Shown here one piece after another: positions 51,301-59,654 of a stretch of 64,000 nucleotides of DNA. This DNA comes from Enoplolaimus lenunculus (taxonomy: Eukaryota; Nematoda; Enoplea; Enoplida; Thoracostomopsidae). Numbering within the stretch: position 1 is the stretch's first letter; each line of letters starts with the position of its first letter. The translations under genes were made by a program, and so were the position numbers. The DNA is taken from NCBI GenBank assembly GCA_030248215.1, contig JASANG010000302.1, forward strand, positions 1 through 64,000, given 5' to 3'. The notes under the pieces are model-generated. The model did not search any database. It worked only from the letters and a program-made list of their open reading frames with translations, and was not told the origin of the DNA.

Positions 51301-52504
51301 TCAAAGCTAGCAATTAATTTTAATTCAATAAAAAACATACGTATACTTTTGGACGACTCAAATACGTACCACAAACTGCAAAAACTTAGATGCAATCCCG
51401 ATTACGTGATATCCCGTTCGGGTAAAAAACCGCTATCCATCTCCGATATACAGTAAATTAATATCCGGTCACACAATATGTTAAGAGTTGTGTACATTCG
51501 AGTATAATTTCTAGGAATGTGCCGATACCAAAATTTTCAACAATGCCGATTTTTGAAAATACGCCGATGGCGAACCGATGCTTATTCCAACTGTACTGCA
51601 CCATCAATAAAGAGCAGATTATATACAACTTCAACCATTATGCTAAGAATTAAACCCTAACCACCATGAACGATTATAATTGAGAATGATTTTCCTTAAT
51701 TAGGCGCACTAATAGATACGCAGGCAAAGAAGTGACATTGATGCATTCCAACCGACTCACTATTATGGCAAAAAATTTCGGCAAAGAAACTGTAATTTTT
51801 TGCAGCGGCGATGCCGATAGTCACGAAAAGGACCGATTATTAAAAAATGCCGATGGCTAATGGCTAACCTGATCAACTACATTAGTCTGGTTTCGCCCGA
51901 GGAGATTCTCCTGGAAGTCCAGCCGATGCTTCTGTGCAGACGTCATGCTTCCGCTTTCCAGATCATCAAACACGTTTGCACCATAATTCATTGTAATTTG
52001 GAGCAAAGTTGGTATCTTAGGGCTAGCACTAGTTTGGCCACCTGGTTCGTTCGAGTTATCAGATGTCAGAGAATTGTCAGAAGAACGTTCAAAACTCCCG
52101 TTATCCGTAATGCAATTTGTTGCTGCTTCTGGCGATTCATCTGTCTTCTTTGTTTCATAACAAGTACTATTATTCTTATCGGGAAAACATTTTTCAATCG
52201 GAAGGTCCGTGCCAGGCGCATTTTGCCTTTTGAAACAATGCGGGTCACTATCACAGTCGTCAACGGAATCGTTCTGCACATCATCATCGATCTTAGTTGT
52301 ATTATGAGCACCTCTGATTCCTTCTGATTCGGTGTGACATAATGCAGCAGACACTTCAATACTGTTGTGAACAGTGTTTTTAGAATGAGGCGATTCCCGG
52401 GAAAATTTTCGATTGTAGACCAAATATAGAGCTGCCGACGCCATAGCAGCTGTAACACCAGCTATTATCGCACTGCCTGATGTGTTCATCACGTTGCCGG
52501 GCAT
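32202..52504 (-). CDS. akap-1: AKAP1-like A-kinase anchor protein with KH and Tudor domains
   Basis: Minus-strand exons identified: 52504-51869, 45429-45314, 39720-39589, 39198-39060, 38220-38075, 37291-37108, 35459-35312, 35045-34978, 34111-33963, 33341-32202. All have GT-AG borders. Phases agree from 45429 onward; between the first two exons one further small exon (3n+1 nt) is required and was not found with confidence. AKAP1 proteins sit on the mitochondrial outer membrane, tether PKA, and bind RNA and partners through KH and Tudor domains. Seen here: an N-terminal hydrophobic anchor followed by Arg/Lys, a Ser-rich stretch, a split KH domain with LLIGQKGRTIQ, an AKAP1-type linker (FFVQQPKHPTF), a Tudor domain with VRFCDYGGYAKV, and a C-terminal tail. 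About 950 residues were recovered. Orthology rests on this domain order. Introns reach about 6 kb and are filled with MITEs and a minisatellite. Confidence 0.9.
33508..33934. mobile_element. hAT-like MITE in the last akap-1 intron
   Basis: Left end GAGGGTGCGACACAATCCGG, right end ACATCCGGTCAACCCCTG; subterminal CCGGCTCCGG words. The right end is 29 bp from the exon at 33963. Confidence 0.7.
33963..37291 (-). CDS. akap-1: akap-1 exons carrying the Tudor domain region
   Basis: 37291-37108 encodes the AKAP1-type pre-Tudor segment (SLVTAGHFFVQQPKHPTFPS, then LPKPVE). 35459-35312 encodes the Tudor core (NVICAAPVMGGWFRAQ, then VRFCDYGGYAKVPASDLRQI). 35045-34978 encodes SDFMTLPLQASECILANVVP. 34111-33963 encodes the extended Tudor part (YGKVLEVVVLASSTDGRLVV). 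Aromatic and acidic residues of the Tudor barrel are present (W, F, Y in DYGGY). Phases 1, 2, 1, 0 agree across junctions. Confidence 0.9.
34207..34571. mobile_element. hAT-like MITE, CAGGATGTAACCGG (akap-1 intron)
   Basis: Inverted ends CAGGATGTAACCGGATATCC and GATAGCAAAAAACGG-type complement ending ACACCCTG. 8-bp target duplication GTATATGC/GTATATGT. Confidence 0.85.
35572..36690. mobile_element. Cluster of ATCGGCA-type MITEs (akap-1 intron)
   Basis: Several copies or halves with ends TAGGGATGTGCCGAT and ATCGGCACATCCCTA, and internal TGCCGAT/ATCGGCA words. Boundaries at about 35572, 35812, 36439 and 36570. A hAT-like element at 35934-36210 is inserted in one of them. Confidence 0.75.
35934..36210. 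mobile_element. hAT-like MITE nested in an ATCGGCA-type MITE
   Basis: Ends CAGGATGCAACCTGAATTAC and GGAATTCCGGTTGCACCCTG; perfect 8-bp duplication ATCCTAAC on both sides. Confidence 0.9.
37335..37456. mobile_element. ATCGGCA-type MITE fragment (akap-1 intron)
   Basis: Contains GTATCGGCAATATATTCGCA-like words and the terminal ATCGGCACATCCCTA. Confidence 0.6.
38075..39720 (-). CDS. akap-1: akap-1 exons carrying the KH RNA-binding domain
   Basis: Three exons: 39720-39589 ends with MYEFE, 39198-39060 begins VPKDLCGLLIGQKGRTIQAL and ends KKICTIE, and 38220-38075 continues DSREAINKCLRLIRRRFPLD. Together they give a type I KH fold with the GXXG loop IGQKG. The position of the intron inside the last KH strand/helix boundary is clear. 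A MITE sits about 10 bp upstream of the 39198 acceptor. A short plus-strand open frame over 38000-38225 is the shadow of the third exon. Confidence 0.88.
38270..38686. mobile_element. hAT-like MITE, CAATTCCTGTTCC type (akap-1 intron)
   Basis: Left end CAGCGTTCAACCGGAATTCC, right end GTTCATGTTGAAACCCTG; 8-bp duplication GTACATAC on both sides. Other copies: 39927-40264 and about 50638-51005. Confidence 0.82.
39208..39262. mobile_element. ATCGGCA-type MITE fragment beside the akap-1 KH exon
   Basis: AGAATCGGCATCGGTAAAAA through CTCGGCACATCCCTAA. Its left edge is about 10 bp from the exon acceptor at 39198, so it supplies part of the branch-point/polypyrimidine region. Confidence 0.7.
39927..40264. 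mobile_element. hAT-like MITE, CAATTCCTGTTCC type (akap-1 intron)
   Basis: Starts CAGGGTAAAACCGAAATTCC. Duplication GAACGTAT lies on both sides. Its right half takes part in the tandem duplication at 40172-40796. Confidence 0.75.
40172..40796. repeat. Tandem duplication, two copies of a 307-318-bp segment
   Basis: The sequence starting GATGAAAACTATTT at 40172 recurs at 40479 and continues through the MITE right end and its flank to GGCCAATTCGCCAAT in both copies. A few percent divergence and a short indel separate the copies. Confidence 0.92.
41207..41543. mobile_element. hAT-like MITE, CAGGGTGCAACCGG family (akap-1 intron)
   Basis: Ends CAGGGTGCAACCGGAAATCC and AATTCGGGTTACACCCTG; perfect 8-bp duplication ATGACACC. 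Confidence 0.92.
42061..42400. mobile_element. hAT-like MITE, GGAATCGGAA type, right end unclear (akap-1 intron)
   Basis: Begins CAGGGTGCAACCAGAATTTT and carries the family word AAAACGAGTTCCGATTGCAC. The right boundary was not resolved. Confidence 0.55.
43243..43615. mobile_element. hAT-like MITE, CAGGGTGC family (akap-1 intron)
   Basis: Ends CAGGGTGCCACCGGAATTCC and ATTACGACTGCACCCTG. The interior matches 41207-41543 and 53642-54015 (AAATAAGCCATCGAAGG-type word). Confidence 0.85.
43832..44209. mobile_element. hAT-like MITE, GGAATCGGAA type (akap-1 intron)
   Basis: Begins TAGGGTGCAAAACGGAACTG and ends GGAATTCCCATCACCCTG. Interior as in 27691-28071. Confidence 0.8.
44729..44813. mobile_element. 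Very short inverted-repeat element (akap-1 intron)
   Basis: CCAGGTTGGTAGCAACAGAG pairs with the complement of CTCTGTTGCTGCCAACTTGG over about 22 bp; 85 bp in total. Confidence 0.6.
45314..45429 (-). CDS. akap-1: akap-1 exon: serine-rich linker
   Basis: 116 nt between TTTTCAG and GTAAGT. The frame chosen (CGVSSSGRSSDSPSSSSDCH) ends in phase 0 and joins the following exon, whose frame is fixed by the KH domain. A second frame is also open here, but it would force a stop in the next exon. Comparable Ser/Gly/Asp clusters precede the KH domain in vertebrate AKAP1. Confidence 0.7.
45563..45957. mobile_element. hAT-like MITE, GGAATCGGAA type (akap-1 intron)
   Basis: Begins CAGGGTGAAATCGGAATTCC. 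The right half is GTTCCGATTCCGATATAGTC then CAGTTCCGCTTTGCAC. The last bases are degenerate. Confidence 0.7.
46897..47254. mobile_element. hAT-like MITE, CAGGGTGCAACCGG family, best preserved copy
   Basis: Ends CAGGGTGCAACCGGAATTCC and its exact complement; perfect 8-bp duplication ATACTTAC (46889-46896 and 47255-47262). Subterminal CCGGTTCCGG repeats. Confidence 0.95.
47683..49645. repeat. 18-bp minisatellite, about 110 copies (akap-1 intron)
   Basis: Unit AACGGTTGGTTTCACCCC with variants (TTTTGCCCC, AACAGTCGG, AACGATTGG). Because the unit length is a multiple of 3 and lacks stops in most frames, several frames stay open for hundreds of codons (hexapeptides such as PTVGFT or VGVKPT). These are not treated as genes. 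Divergence increases towards the right end. Confidence 0.97.
49682..50445. mobile_element. Foldback element with about 175-bp inverted arms (akap-1 intron)
   Basis: The left arm starts ACTAGAAAAAAATGCTCAGC and the right arm ends in its complement. The arms stay highly similar through TTTGCTCAAGTGCTGAG, TCAGCACATTCGCTTGATGT and ATAGCGGCCAAAATCA. The centre of about 400 bp is non-coding. It begins about 35 bp after the 18-bp minisatellite. No clear target duplication. Confidence 0.88.
50638..51005. mobile_element. hAT-like MITE, CAATTCCTGTTCC type (akap-1 intron)
   Basis: Contains CAGGAACCAGAACAGGAACC at the left, and GAATTGAATTTTTGCAGCAA with GGAACAGGAATTCCGGTTGA at the right. The ends are slightly eroded. 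Confidence 0.7.
51505..51862. mobile_element. ATCGGCA-type MITE at the akap-1 first-exon donor
   Basis: Left AGGAATGTGCCGATACCAAA, right CGATAGTCACGAAAAGGACC then GATTATTAAAAAATGCCGAT. It ends within about 8 bp of the donor of exon 52504-51869. Confidence 0.7.
51869..52504 (-). CDS. akap-1: akap-1 exon: mitochondrial anchor and acidic region
   Basis: 212 codons ending NQTNVVDQ before a GT donor. The start is the only ATG giving the N-terminal hydrophobic segment SAIIAGVTAAMASAALYLV (about residues 11-29), which is followed by YNRKFSR. This signal-anchor pattern is typical of outer mitochondrial membrane proteins. The remainder is Asp/Ser-rich and disordered in character. The segment TLLQITMNYGANVFDDLE could form an amphipathic helix, but I would not call it a PKA-binding site. 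A TCGGCA-type MITE begins within about 15 bp of the donor. Confidence 0.8.
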
Positions 52505-52935
52505 TAATTAGTGGTAATGTTGACAAAACGCAAAAGTCAAGGATTTTAATCAATGAGTTGCACCAAAATTAACAAGACAAAATTTTTTATGGCAGTCAAT
52601 CAGCAAATCAACAATTTTTTGGGTTTTCCAAGTTGTATATCGGCTAACAACAAACTTCACATTCAAACGAAACAACGAATTGCTGGAGCTAAACTGAAAA
52701 TAAAAATATTTAGAAAACAAAATGAATAACGGGGTTGAGACCGGAAAGATAAACAGTATCTTGAAACAGGTTTTTTGGCCAGAAAAAAGCGATCGGAAAC
52801 TTTTTCATTTGTTTCTCAGAAGTAGAAAAAAATTTAAACGTTCTCTAAATATAAATTGCAACTAATTCGGCCCTTTTGAACTCGAATCAAGCATGCTAGC
52901 ACAATACCATGTGTTTGCCTGCAACAACATCATAT
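52505..52935. promoter_or_regulatory. Presumed upstream region of akap-1
   Basis: AT-rich sequence before the akap-1 start codon on the minus strand. No TATA box, initiator or leader exon could be supported. Confidence 0.25.
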
Positions 52936-53338
52936 CAGAGTTTAACCGGAATACCAATTCGGATTCAAAACGAGTTCCGATTCCGATTGCACAATCAATC
53001 CGAATCGGAATTTTGAAATCTTAATTTTAATCTTATTTGTTGTGATACGTTGCATAAAATCTATATATTATTTATCAATTAAATTGCTTTCGATGAGTTA
53101 AATTATCAATAATTGATTGTAGTTTAGCATTACAGAAACAGAAAGCATCGCCAATTTGTTCATGCGACCATCTTGAACATTATTGCCAACCCAAAGACAT
53201 ACTAAATCATCATATTTGTCAATACAAATTATCCGTATAGTAAGAAAATTATCTAGTTCCGATTCCGATTACAATTCTGGTATAAATTTGCTGTTCGGAT
53301 TCCGATTCCGATGTAATTTAGTTCCGCTTTACAACCTG
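52936..53338. mobile_element. hAT-like MITE, GGAATCGGAA type
   Basis: Starts CAGAGTTTAACCGGAATACC, ends TAGTTCCGCTTTACAACCTG; target duplication CATCATAT/CTTCATAT. Confidence 0.82.
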
Positions 53339-53641
53339 CTTCATATTTCGATACAATACGTATATGTGCACATGTATGCATGGCAATAATTTGCTTTACA
53401 CACACTTACCGTGCACATATATATACCGAGAAGCATCACGCGCTTAATTTTCTGTTGAGATTGGGGCTTATCAGCGTAAGCTAAGCAGTCATCCAACATG
53501 CAGCCTGTTAGTCTGGTAGGTGAATTGTTTTAAAAACAGATTCCAAATCTTCAATTTTTGCCGAATATCAAATTTAAAACCGAATTGGAGTGTCTGTTGC
53601 CATCAGAGTACAACTGATTGCCAAAAAATGCCTGAGCATTC

Positions 53642-54015
53642 CCGGGTGCAACCGGAATTCCGGTTGCGACATTTTTCGCCTTCCGGTTTCGGTAAATTTT
53701 TACCGAAATTAAAAACTGCGGTATTAAAGTTATGTCGCTGGAAATTAAGATATTTTACTAAAAAATGGCAACCAAAAATTAAATAGATTTCATTAGTATA
53801 GTATGCAAACCTTCACAATCGCCGAAAATAAACCATCGAAGGTAGATTTCGCTTCCGTGGATTATGAAAATCTAAAATACAGCAGATAAAGCGAACACTT
53901 ATCTCAAACGAGGGTTATTTTACCAATGATATTGCAAAAAAAAGAAAATTAAGATTAATTTTTTGTTGGCATGTATGTTTCATTTTCCGGTTCCCGTTGC
54001 GGTAAATTGATCCCT
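53642..54015. mobile_element. hAT-like MITE, CAGGGTGC family, right end eroded
   Basis: Begins CCGGGTGCAACCGGAATTCC. Interior with CCATCGAAGGTAGATTTCGC as at 41207. The right end decays after TTTCCGGTTCCCGTTGCGG. Confidence 0.75.
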
Positions 54016-54647
54016 GTATTTTTGTAAATTTTCAAAGTTACGCAATAATTCTGAGCATATACTTTGAAAAAAAAACAAAAAACTATGAACACAAACCACG
54101 AAAAAAACAAAAATCTAAGAAAAACGCATTAGAAATACCAAGAAAAACGCATTAGAAATACGTATTTTGGAAATTTTAATTTGTTTCCGTGATGACCAAA
54201 AATTGACCGATACCAAGCCGCCCATCACATAAGAAACGAGTGTTAGTATATGTGCAAAGTAAGTGTATGTAAAACAAAATGATTGCCATACATGTGCACA
54301 CATGTTATAGTGGTAGCATAGTTGACTCGAGTGCATGTGGGCCCGGGTCAATTTCTGCGTGATCCTAACGCTAGACCGAAGAAAAAGACGTTGACAGTTG
54401 TTACAAGCAACTTGGTGACCATGAACAGCTCAAAATACTATATTATTCAACTTAACTCACAACTGAAAAAAGAATCGTTAACAAACACATTCACGTACCG
54501 AATTTGACAAATAAACTATGTAAGCATGTGAGACATGCTTGTCCGTTATGTGCACATGCAATATAGTGCAGTGCACTGTATGTATGCTAGCTGGCAGCAT
54601 ACGGTCGACAAATATAGTCGACGAAAAATGCAGTTGGATAGGCGGAC
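54016..54647. other. Non-coding, nothing recognised
   Basis: AT-rich, with a short direct repeat AGAAAAACGCATTAGAAATA at about 54118 and 54141. Confidence 0.4.
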
Positions 54648-54712
54648 TACGTGGCGCAGTTTAAGAATCCGTAGGCTGAGAGTTCGATCCCCGTTCTAGC
54701 CCGCTTTTCCAG
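54648..54712 (+). repeat. tRNA-like sequence (pol III A and B boxes), probably a SINE head or tRNA relic
   Basis: A-box-like TGGCGCAGTTTAAG and B-box-like GAGTTCGATCCCC at tRNA spacing. The T stem and acceptor stem do not pair properly, so it is not called as a tRNA gene. Confidence 0.45.
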
Positions 54713-55809
54713 CTGCTTAGAAAGGTCTGATGTCCCGGTTCCTACCTAGACTGACAAACTATACTTACCTGTTACGTTGGTATAAGAATAAATCTTTGTT
54801 TGGTCAGAAATTCGCGGCTTTCAGAACTTTGACAATATATTTTCCGGGATTCAAACACAATAAGTTGAATAACATTGCGCAATAACTTTTGCATGGATGC
54901 AGCTAGCAATAAGTTAACAACTTCAACGCGGAATAAAGCCAACTGAACTAGGTAGTTCAGCAAATCATGCAGTGCTTGAAAAAATTATTTATTATCAACT
55001 AAAGAAAGAGATAGTTACAGTTGGTGTTTGTATCGGTTAGCAGCAGACGAACATATTTGGAAGATCACGTAACCTGTATTTTTAAGTTTTTCAAGCAACA
55101 AAACACCAACGCAACGCTTGTGATTTGCATTGTTGAATTGTTGAAACATCATGACTCAAAACCAATTTTGAATATGTAGAGATTAGACCAAAGTTTTGTG
55201 CATGTATTATGAATATGTGTAGCAATTTTCACAGAAGGATGATAGATTTTCTATCTTTTGAACCAGCGAAGGGTGTCCACCGCCATTTAGCGCCGCTTTC
55301 AAATTTGAAATTGCTACTGCTGCCCAAATCTTCAAATTGCTGCTATTTTAATCAGTTTGAAAGCCATCGTATACTGGTACTGCTATGCGCATTTGATATA
55401 TGAATCCTTCCGCAAAAGTATTTCTTCTTTACCATAGCAATTGATGGTTTGCCCGAAACCTGTTCTAATTGTCAACTGCTAATCCTGAGGTTGCAATAGA
55501 TTTAAAAAGTATCTTCAACAGAACTGCACATTTATATTTTACCTTCAACTTTTAAGTTTTTAAGTTTGTTGTCTAAATCCAATTCGTTTTATAGTTAAAG
55601 TTCAACATTCAAACTTTTCAGGATTTTAAAGAAACTTCTAGGTTTTTATGCTTTTATACTCTGGTGCATCTGCAGCGAGAAATGTAGGAAACAGATTGCC
55701 CACAGTACCAACTCAAAACCAGAATTTTGAAATAGAACGCAAAATCGTAATTGTAATAATAGCAATCGTTTTTAGGGTACTAACGAAATGTTATATAAAA
55801 GCGTACTTT
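54713..55809. other. Non-coding, nothing recognised
   Basis: No exon or repeat supported on either strand. Confidence 0.4.
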
Positions 55810-56071
55810 AACCCTTTCTCACATGAATATTTTCTATTTTCCCTGAGACATACTTTTATGCTAGGATTCGAACTCCAGTGACTGGAGTGGGAGGCGTATA
55901 CCAACACCACTCAGCTATAGGAGCTTGATGCTCTAAGCCCGAGGGGTCTCTCACGTCTTGTGGTGATTTAGTACAATGTATGCGTGTTGCAATTGTTAAA
56001 CACGGTGCGATATATGTTATTTAACGTATATACACAGCGCTGAGTTGCCTATAGGCAACTCAGAAGGGGTT
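55810..56071 (-). mobile_element. tRNA-Gly-derived inverted-repeat element, cluster copy 1
   Basis: AACCCTTTCTCACAT at the left and GAAGGGGTT at the right. tRNA-like block on the minus strand (A box TAGCTGAGTGG, B box GAGTTCGAATCC). Palindrome GAGTTGCCTATAGGCAACTC near the right end. Confidence 0.85.
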
Positions 56072-56100
56072 ATAGATTGTAAACGGAAAATTTTTCGCTT

Positions 56101-56367
56101 AACCCTTTCTCACATGAATATTTTCTATTACCCCTGAGTCCTACTTTTATGCTAGGATTCAAACTGCACTGACTGGAGTGGGAGGCGTATACCATCACCA
56201 CTCAGCTATAGGAGCTTGACGCTCGAGCCCGAGGGGGCTCTCACGTCTTGTGGTGATTTAGTACTATTTATACGTGTTGCAATTGTTAAACACGGTGCGA
56301 TATATATTATTTAACGTATATACACTGCGCTCAGTTGCCTATAGGCAACTCAATGTGAGAAGGGGTT
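56101..56367 (-). mobile_element. tRNA-Gly-derived inverted-repeat element, cluster copy 2
   Basis: Ends AACCCTTTCTCACATG and its complement (CAATGTGAGAAGGGGTT). Strongly similar to copy 1 and to 18965-19231. Confidence 0.88.
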
Positions 56368-56402
56368 AAATTTAGGGCAGCCGTCTGCAGGTGGGCTAGC
56401 TT

Positions 56403-56672
56403 AACCCTTTTCACTCATAGAGTATACTATGAGCAACTTAATACAATATAAATGTACGAGCAATACAACACTGAGAGCAGCGTTTACTATTTATAACATA
56501 TATGCGTAGTCCAAAGTCTCCACAAGACGTGAGAGCCTACTCGGGCTCGAGCGTCAAGTTCCTATAGCTCCGTGGTCATTGTAAACGCCTCACACCCGTG
56601 AGACTGGGGAACGAATCTTACCTTGAAATTACATCTCATATGAAATTGAAAATATTCATGTGAGAAAGGGTT
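56403..56672 (+). mobile_element. tRNA-Gly-derived inverted-repeat element, cluster copy 3 (opposite orientation)
   Basis: The tRNA-like block is now on the plus strand (CTATAGCTCCGTGGTCATTG, then CGCCTCACACCCGTGAGAC). Ends AACCCTTTTCACTCATAG and CATGTGAGAAAGGGTT. Confidence 0.85.
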
Positions 56673-56711
56673 AATGAACAAATTCTTACTAGTATCTATA
56701 ACCCTTTCACT

Positions 56712-58874
56712 GGCCCATGTTACTATGAAGGCCGTCCTAATTTCCCGGGACACAAATATACCCTATAGATATATACACATATATACATATATACATATAT
56801 ATGTGTGTGTCCCAACTGTCCCATCTGTCCCAACTGTCCAATCTGTCCCAACTGTCCCATCTGTCCCGTTTGTCCCAACTGTCCCATCTGACCCAACTGT
56901 CCCAACTGTCCCAACTGTCCCATCTGTCCAAACTGTCCAAAGTGTCCCAACTGTCTCATCTGTCCCGCTGTTCCATCTGTCCCATCTGTCCCTACTGTCC
57001 CATCTGTCCCAACTGTCCCATCTGTCTCATCTGTCCCAACTGTCCCATCTGTCCAACTGTCCCATCTGTCCCATCTGTCCCGTCTGTCCCAACTGTCCCA
57101 TCTGTCCCGTCTGTCCCATCTGTCCCGTCTGTCCCAACTGTCCCATCTGTCCCAACTGTCCCAACTGTCCCATCTGTCCCAACTGTCCCATCTGTCCCAA
57201 CTGTCCCATCTGTCCCAACTGTCCCATCTGTCCCAACTGTCCCATCTGTCCCAAGTGTCCCAAGTGTCCCAACTGTCCCAACTGTCCCATCTGTCCCAAC
57301 TGCCCATCTGTCTCATCTGTCTCAACTGTCCCATCTGTCCAACTGTCCCATCTGTACCAACTGTCCCATCTGTCTCATCTGTCTCAACTGTCCCATCTGT
57401 CCAACTGTCCCAACTGTTTCATCTGTCCCGCTGTCCCATCGGTCCCATCTGTCCCAACTGTCCCATCTGTCCCAACTGTCCCATCTGTCACAACTGTCCC
57501 ATCTGTCTCATCTGTCCAACTGTCCCATCTGTCCAACTGTCCCATCTCTCCCAACTGTCCCATCTGTCCCAACTGTCCCAACTGTCCCATATGTCCCAAC
57601 TGTCAGAACTGTCCCATCTGTCCCAACTGTCCCATCAGTCCCATCTGTCCCAACTGTCCCATCTGTCCCGCTGTGCCATCTGTCCCATCTGTCCCAACTG
57701 TCCTATCTGTCCCATCTGTCCCAACTGTCACATCTTTCCCAACTGTCCCATGTGTCCAACTGTCCCAACTGTTTCATCTGTCCCGCTGTCCCATCGGTCC
57801 CATCTGTCCCCACTGTCCCATCTGTCCCAACTGTCCCATCTGTCCCAACTGTCCCATCTGTCTCATCTGTCTCAACTGTCCCATCTGTCCAACTGTCCCA
57901 TCTGTCCCAACTGTCCCATCTGTCCCAACTGTCCCAACTGTCCCATCTGTCCCAACTGTCAGAACTGTCCCATCTGTCCCATCTGTCCCGCTGTGCCATC
58001 TGTCCCATCTGTCCCAACTGTCCCATCTGTCCCATCTGTCCCAACTGTCCCATCTGTCCCATCTGTCCCAACTGTCCCATCTGTCCCAACTGTCTCATCT
58101 GTCTCATCTGTCCATCTGTCCCATCTGTCCAACTGTCCCATCTGTCCCATCTGTCCCATCGTCCCAACTGTCCCAACTGTCCCAACTGTCCCAATTGTCC
58201 GATCTGTCCCAACTGTCCCATCTGTCCCATCTGTCCCATCTGTCCCAACTCTCCCATCTGTCCCAACTGTCTCATCTGTCTCATCTGTCCCAACTGTCCC
58301 ATCTGTCCAAATGTCCCATCTGTCCCAATTGTCCCGTCTGTCCCATCGTCCCAACTGTCCCAGCTGTCCCAACTGTCCCAACTGTCCCATCTGTACCCAA
58401 CTGTCCCATCTGTCCCATCTGTCCCAACTGTCCCATCTGTCCTATCTGCCCCAACTGTCCCATCTGTCCCAACTGTCCCAACTGTTCCATCTGTCCCGCT
58501 GTGCCATCTGTCCCATCTGTCCCAACGGTCCCATCTGTCCCAACTGTCCCATCTGTCCCATCTGTCCCAACTGTCCCATCTGTCCCGCTGTGCCATCTGT
58601 CTCATCTGTCCCAACTGTCCTATCTGTCCCATCTGTCCCAACTGTCCCATCTTTCCCAACTGTCCCATCTGTCCATCTGTCCCAACTATCCCATCTGTCC
58701 CAACTGTCCCATATGTCCCATCTGTCCCAACTATCCCATCTGTCCCAACTGTCCCACCTGTCCCACTATCTCATCTGTCCCAACTGTCCCGCTGTCCCAA
58801 TTATATTTTTTGAATGTAGTCCTGGTACATTTCTGTCCCGGGATAATTGGACGGCCTTTAAAGTAACATTGGCC
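56712..58874. mobile_element. 2.16-kb GGCC-ended hAT-type MITE carrying a minisatellite
   Basis: Left end GGCCCATGTTACTATGAAGG, right end complementary to GGCCAATGTTACTTTAAAGG. Perfect 8-bp duplication CTTTCACT (56704-56711 and 58875-58882). Outside the array the sequence matches the 157-bp copy at 26514-26670, including ATTCAAAAAATATAATTGGG read in reverse. Confidence 0.93.
56811..58799. repeat. 9/18-bp minisatellite (CCCAACTGT CCCATCTGT), about 220 nonamers, inside the MITE
   Basis: Nonamers CCCAACTGT and CCCATCTGT alternate or run in blocks, with variants (CCCGCTGTG, CTCATCTGT, CCAACTGT). Larger blocks recur, for example with CCCGCTGTGCCATCTGTC near 57667, 57988, 58495 and 58585. Long open frames in several reading frames result from the stop-free unit and are not treated as genes. 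Confidence 0.97.
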
Positions 58875-59228
58875 CTTTCACTAATAGAGTATACCATGAG
58901 CAACTAAATGCAATCAAGTACGAGCAATACACACACTAAGAGCAGTGTTTAACATTTATAACATATATACGCAGTGCAAATTCTCCACAAGACGTGAGAG
59001 CCTACTCGGGCTAAGCACCAAGCTCCTATAGCTCAGTGGTCATCGTGAACGCCTCCCACCCGTGAGACTGGGGATCGAATCTTACCTTGAAATTTGTGAG
59101 AAAGGGTTAAGGTACTGCAGTTGTCGATGAGACTTTTAAACAAAACAGCTTTGACATTTGCCCTTAGAAAATTAAATATAGCAGCTTTCAATGGGCATAT
59201 ACACATATTAAGGCAACGGACGATATGT

Positions 59229-59366
59229 TTTGTACGCGAGCCTTGAAGTTTTTAATCATTTGTAAAAAAACAAAAATGCCTACTCTTTTGGCAGATCCAG
59301 AAACTTCTGAAAACGTGGAAGCTGCGCAATTTCTAAAACAACGGTTGCGCAAGAAATACTGACAAG
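59229..59366 (+). CDS. Candidate small ORF, 45 codons (weak)
   Basis: The frame beginning at ATG 59229 ends ...AAQFLKQRLRKKY before TGA. The internal segment MPTLLADPETSENVEAA has an unusually protein-like composition for this AT-rich region. No homologue is recognised, no splice partner was found, and it may be chance or a terminal exon. Confidence 0.15.
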
Positions 59367-59654
59367 CAAAGCGAGCGAGAAAAACAACGCCAGCGAGTAC
59401 AAAGCTTGTTTTATTGGTGAGCCTATGAGAGTTTCGCAGTCTCTTTGAGATCCTCTGCCTTATTTTTGGATTTATTACAAGTTTCAAAGAACAAACAGCG
59501 ATTTTATATATGTATTTACAAAATATGGCAACCGCCTACAACCCCCTAGATTAAACTATTTGCAATCGTAGTTGGTGTTCTACGTAAAACGGGCAATCGT
59601 CTACGGCTTCCAAATGAAAAATAGTAGTCGTAAGCGAGTGCGATTTTGAACTTA

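Larger units (their letters stand above)
56700..59108 (+). mobile_element. tRNA-Gly-derived inverted-repeat element, copy 4, split by a MITE
   Basis: Left fragment AACCCTTTCACT at 56700-56711; the rest resumes at 58875 and ends TGTGAGAAAGGGTT at 59108. The tRNA-like block GCTCCTATAGCTCAGTGGTC, then CGCCTCCCACCCGTGAGAC, resembles tRNA-Gly with a CCC anticodon loop (CTCCCAC). Interrupted by 56712-58874. Confidence 0.88.

Noticed and set aside
54648-54712. Functional tRNA gene on the plus strand
   Set aside because: T stem and acceptor stem fail to pair.
56674-58907. Plus-strand open frames of 550-730 codons with PTVPSV or QLSHLS repeats
   Set aside because: Same reason: a stop-free nonamer array inside a MITE with clean target duplications; all three plus frames are open.
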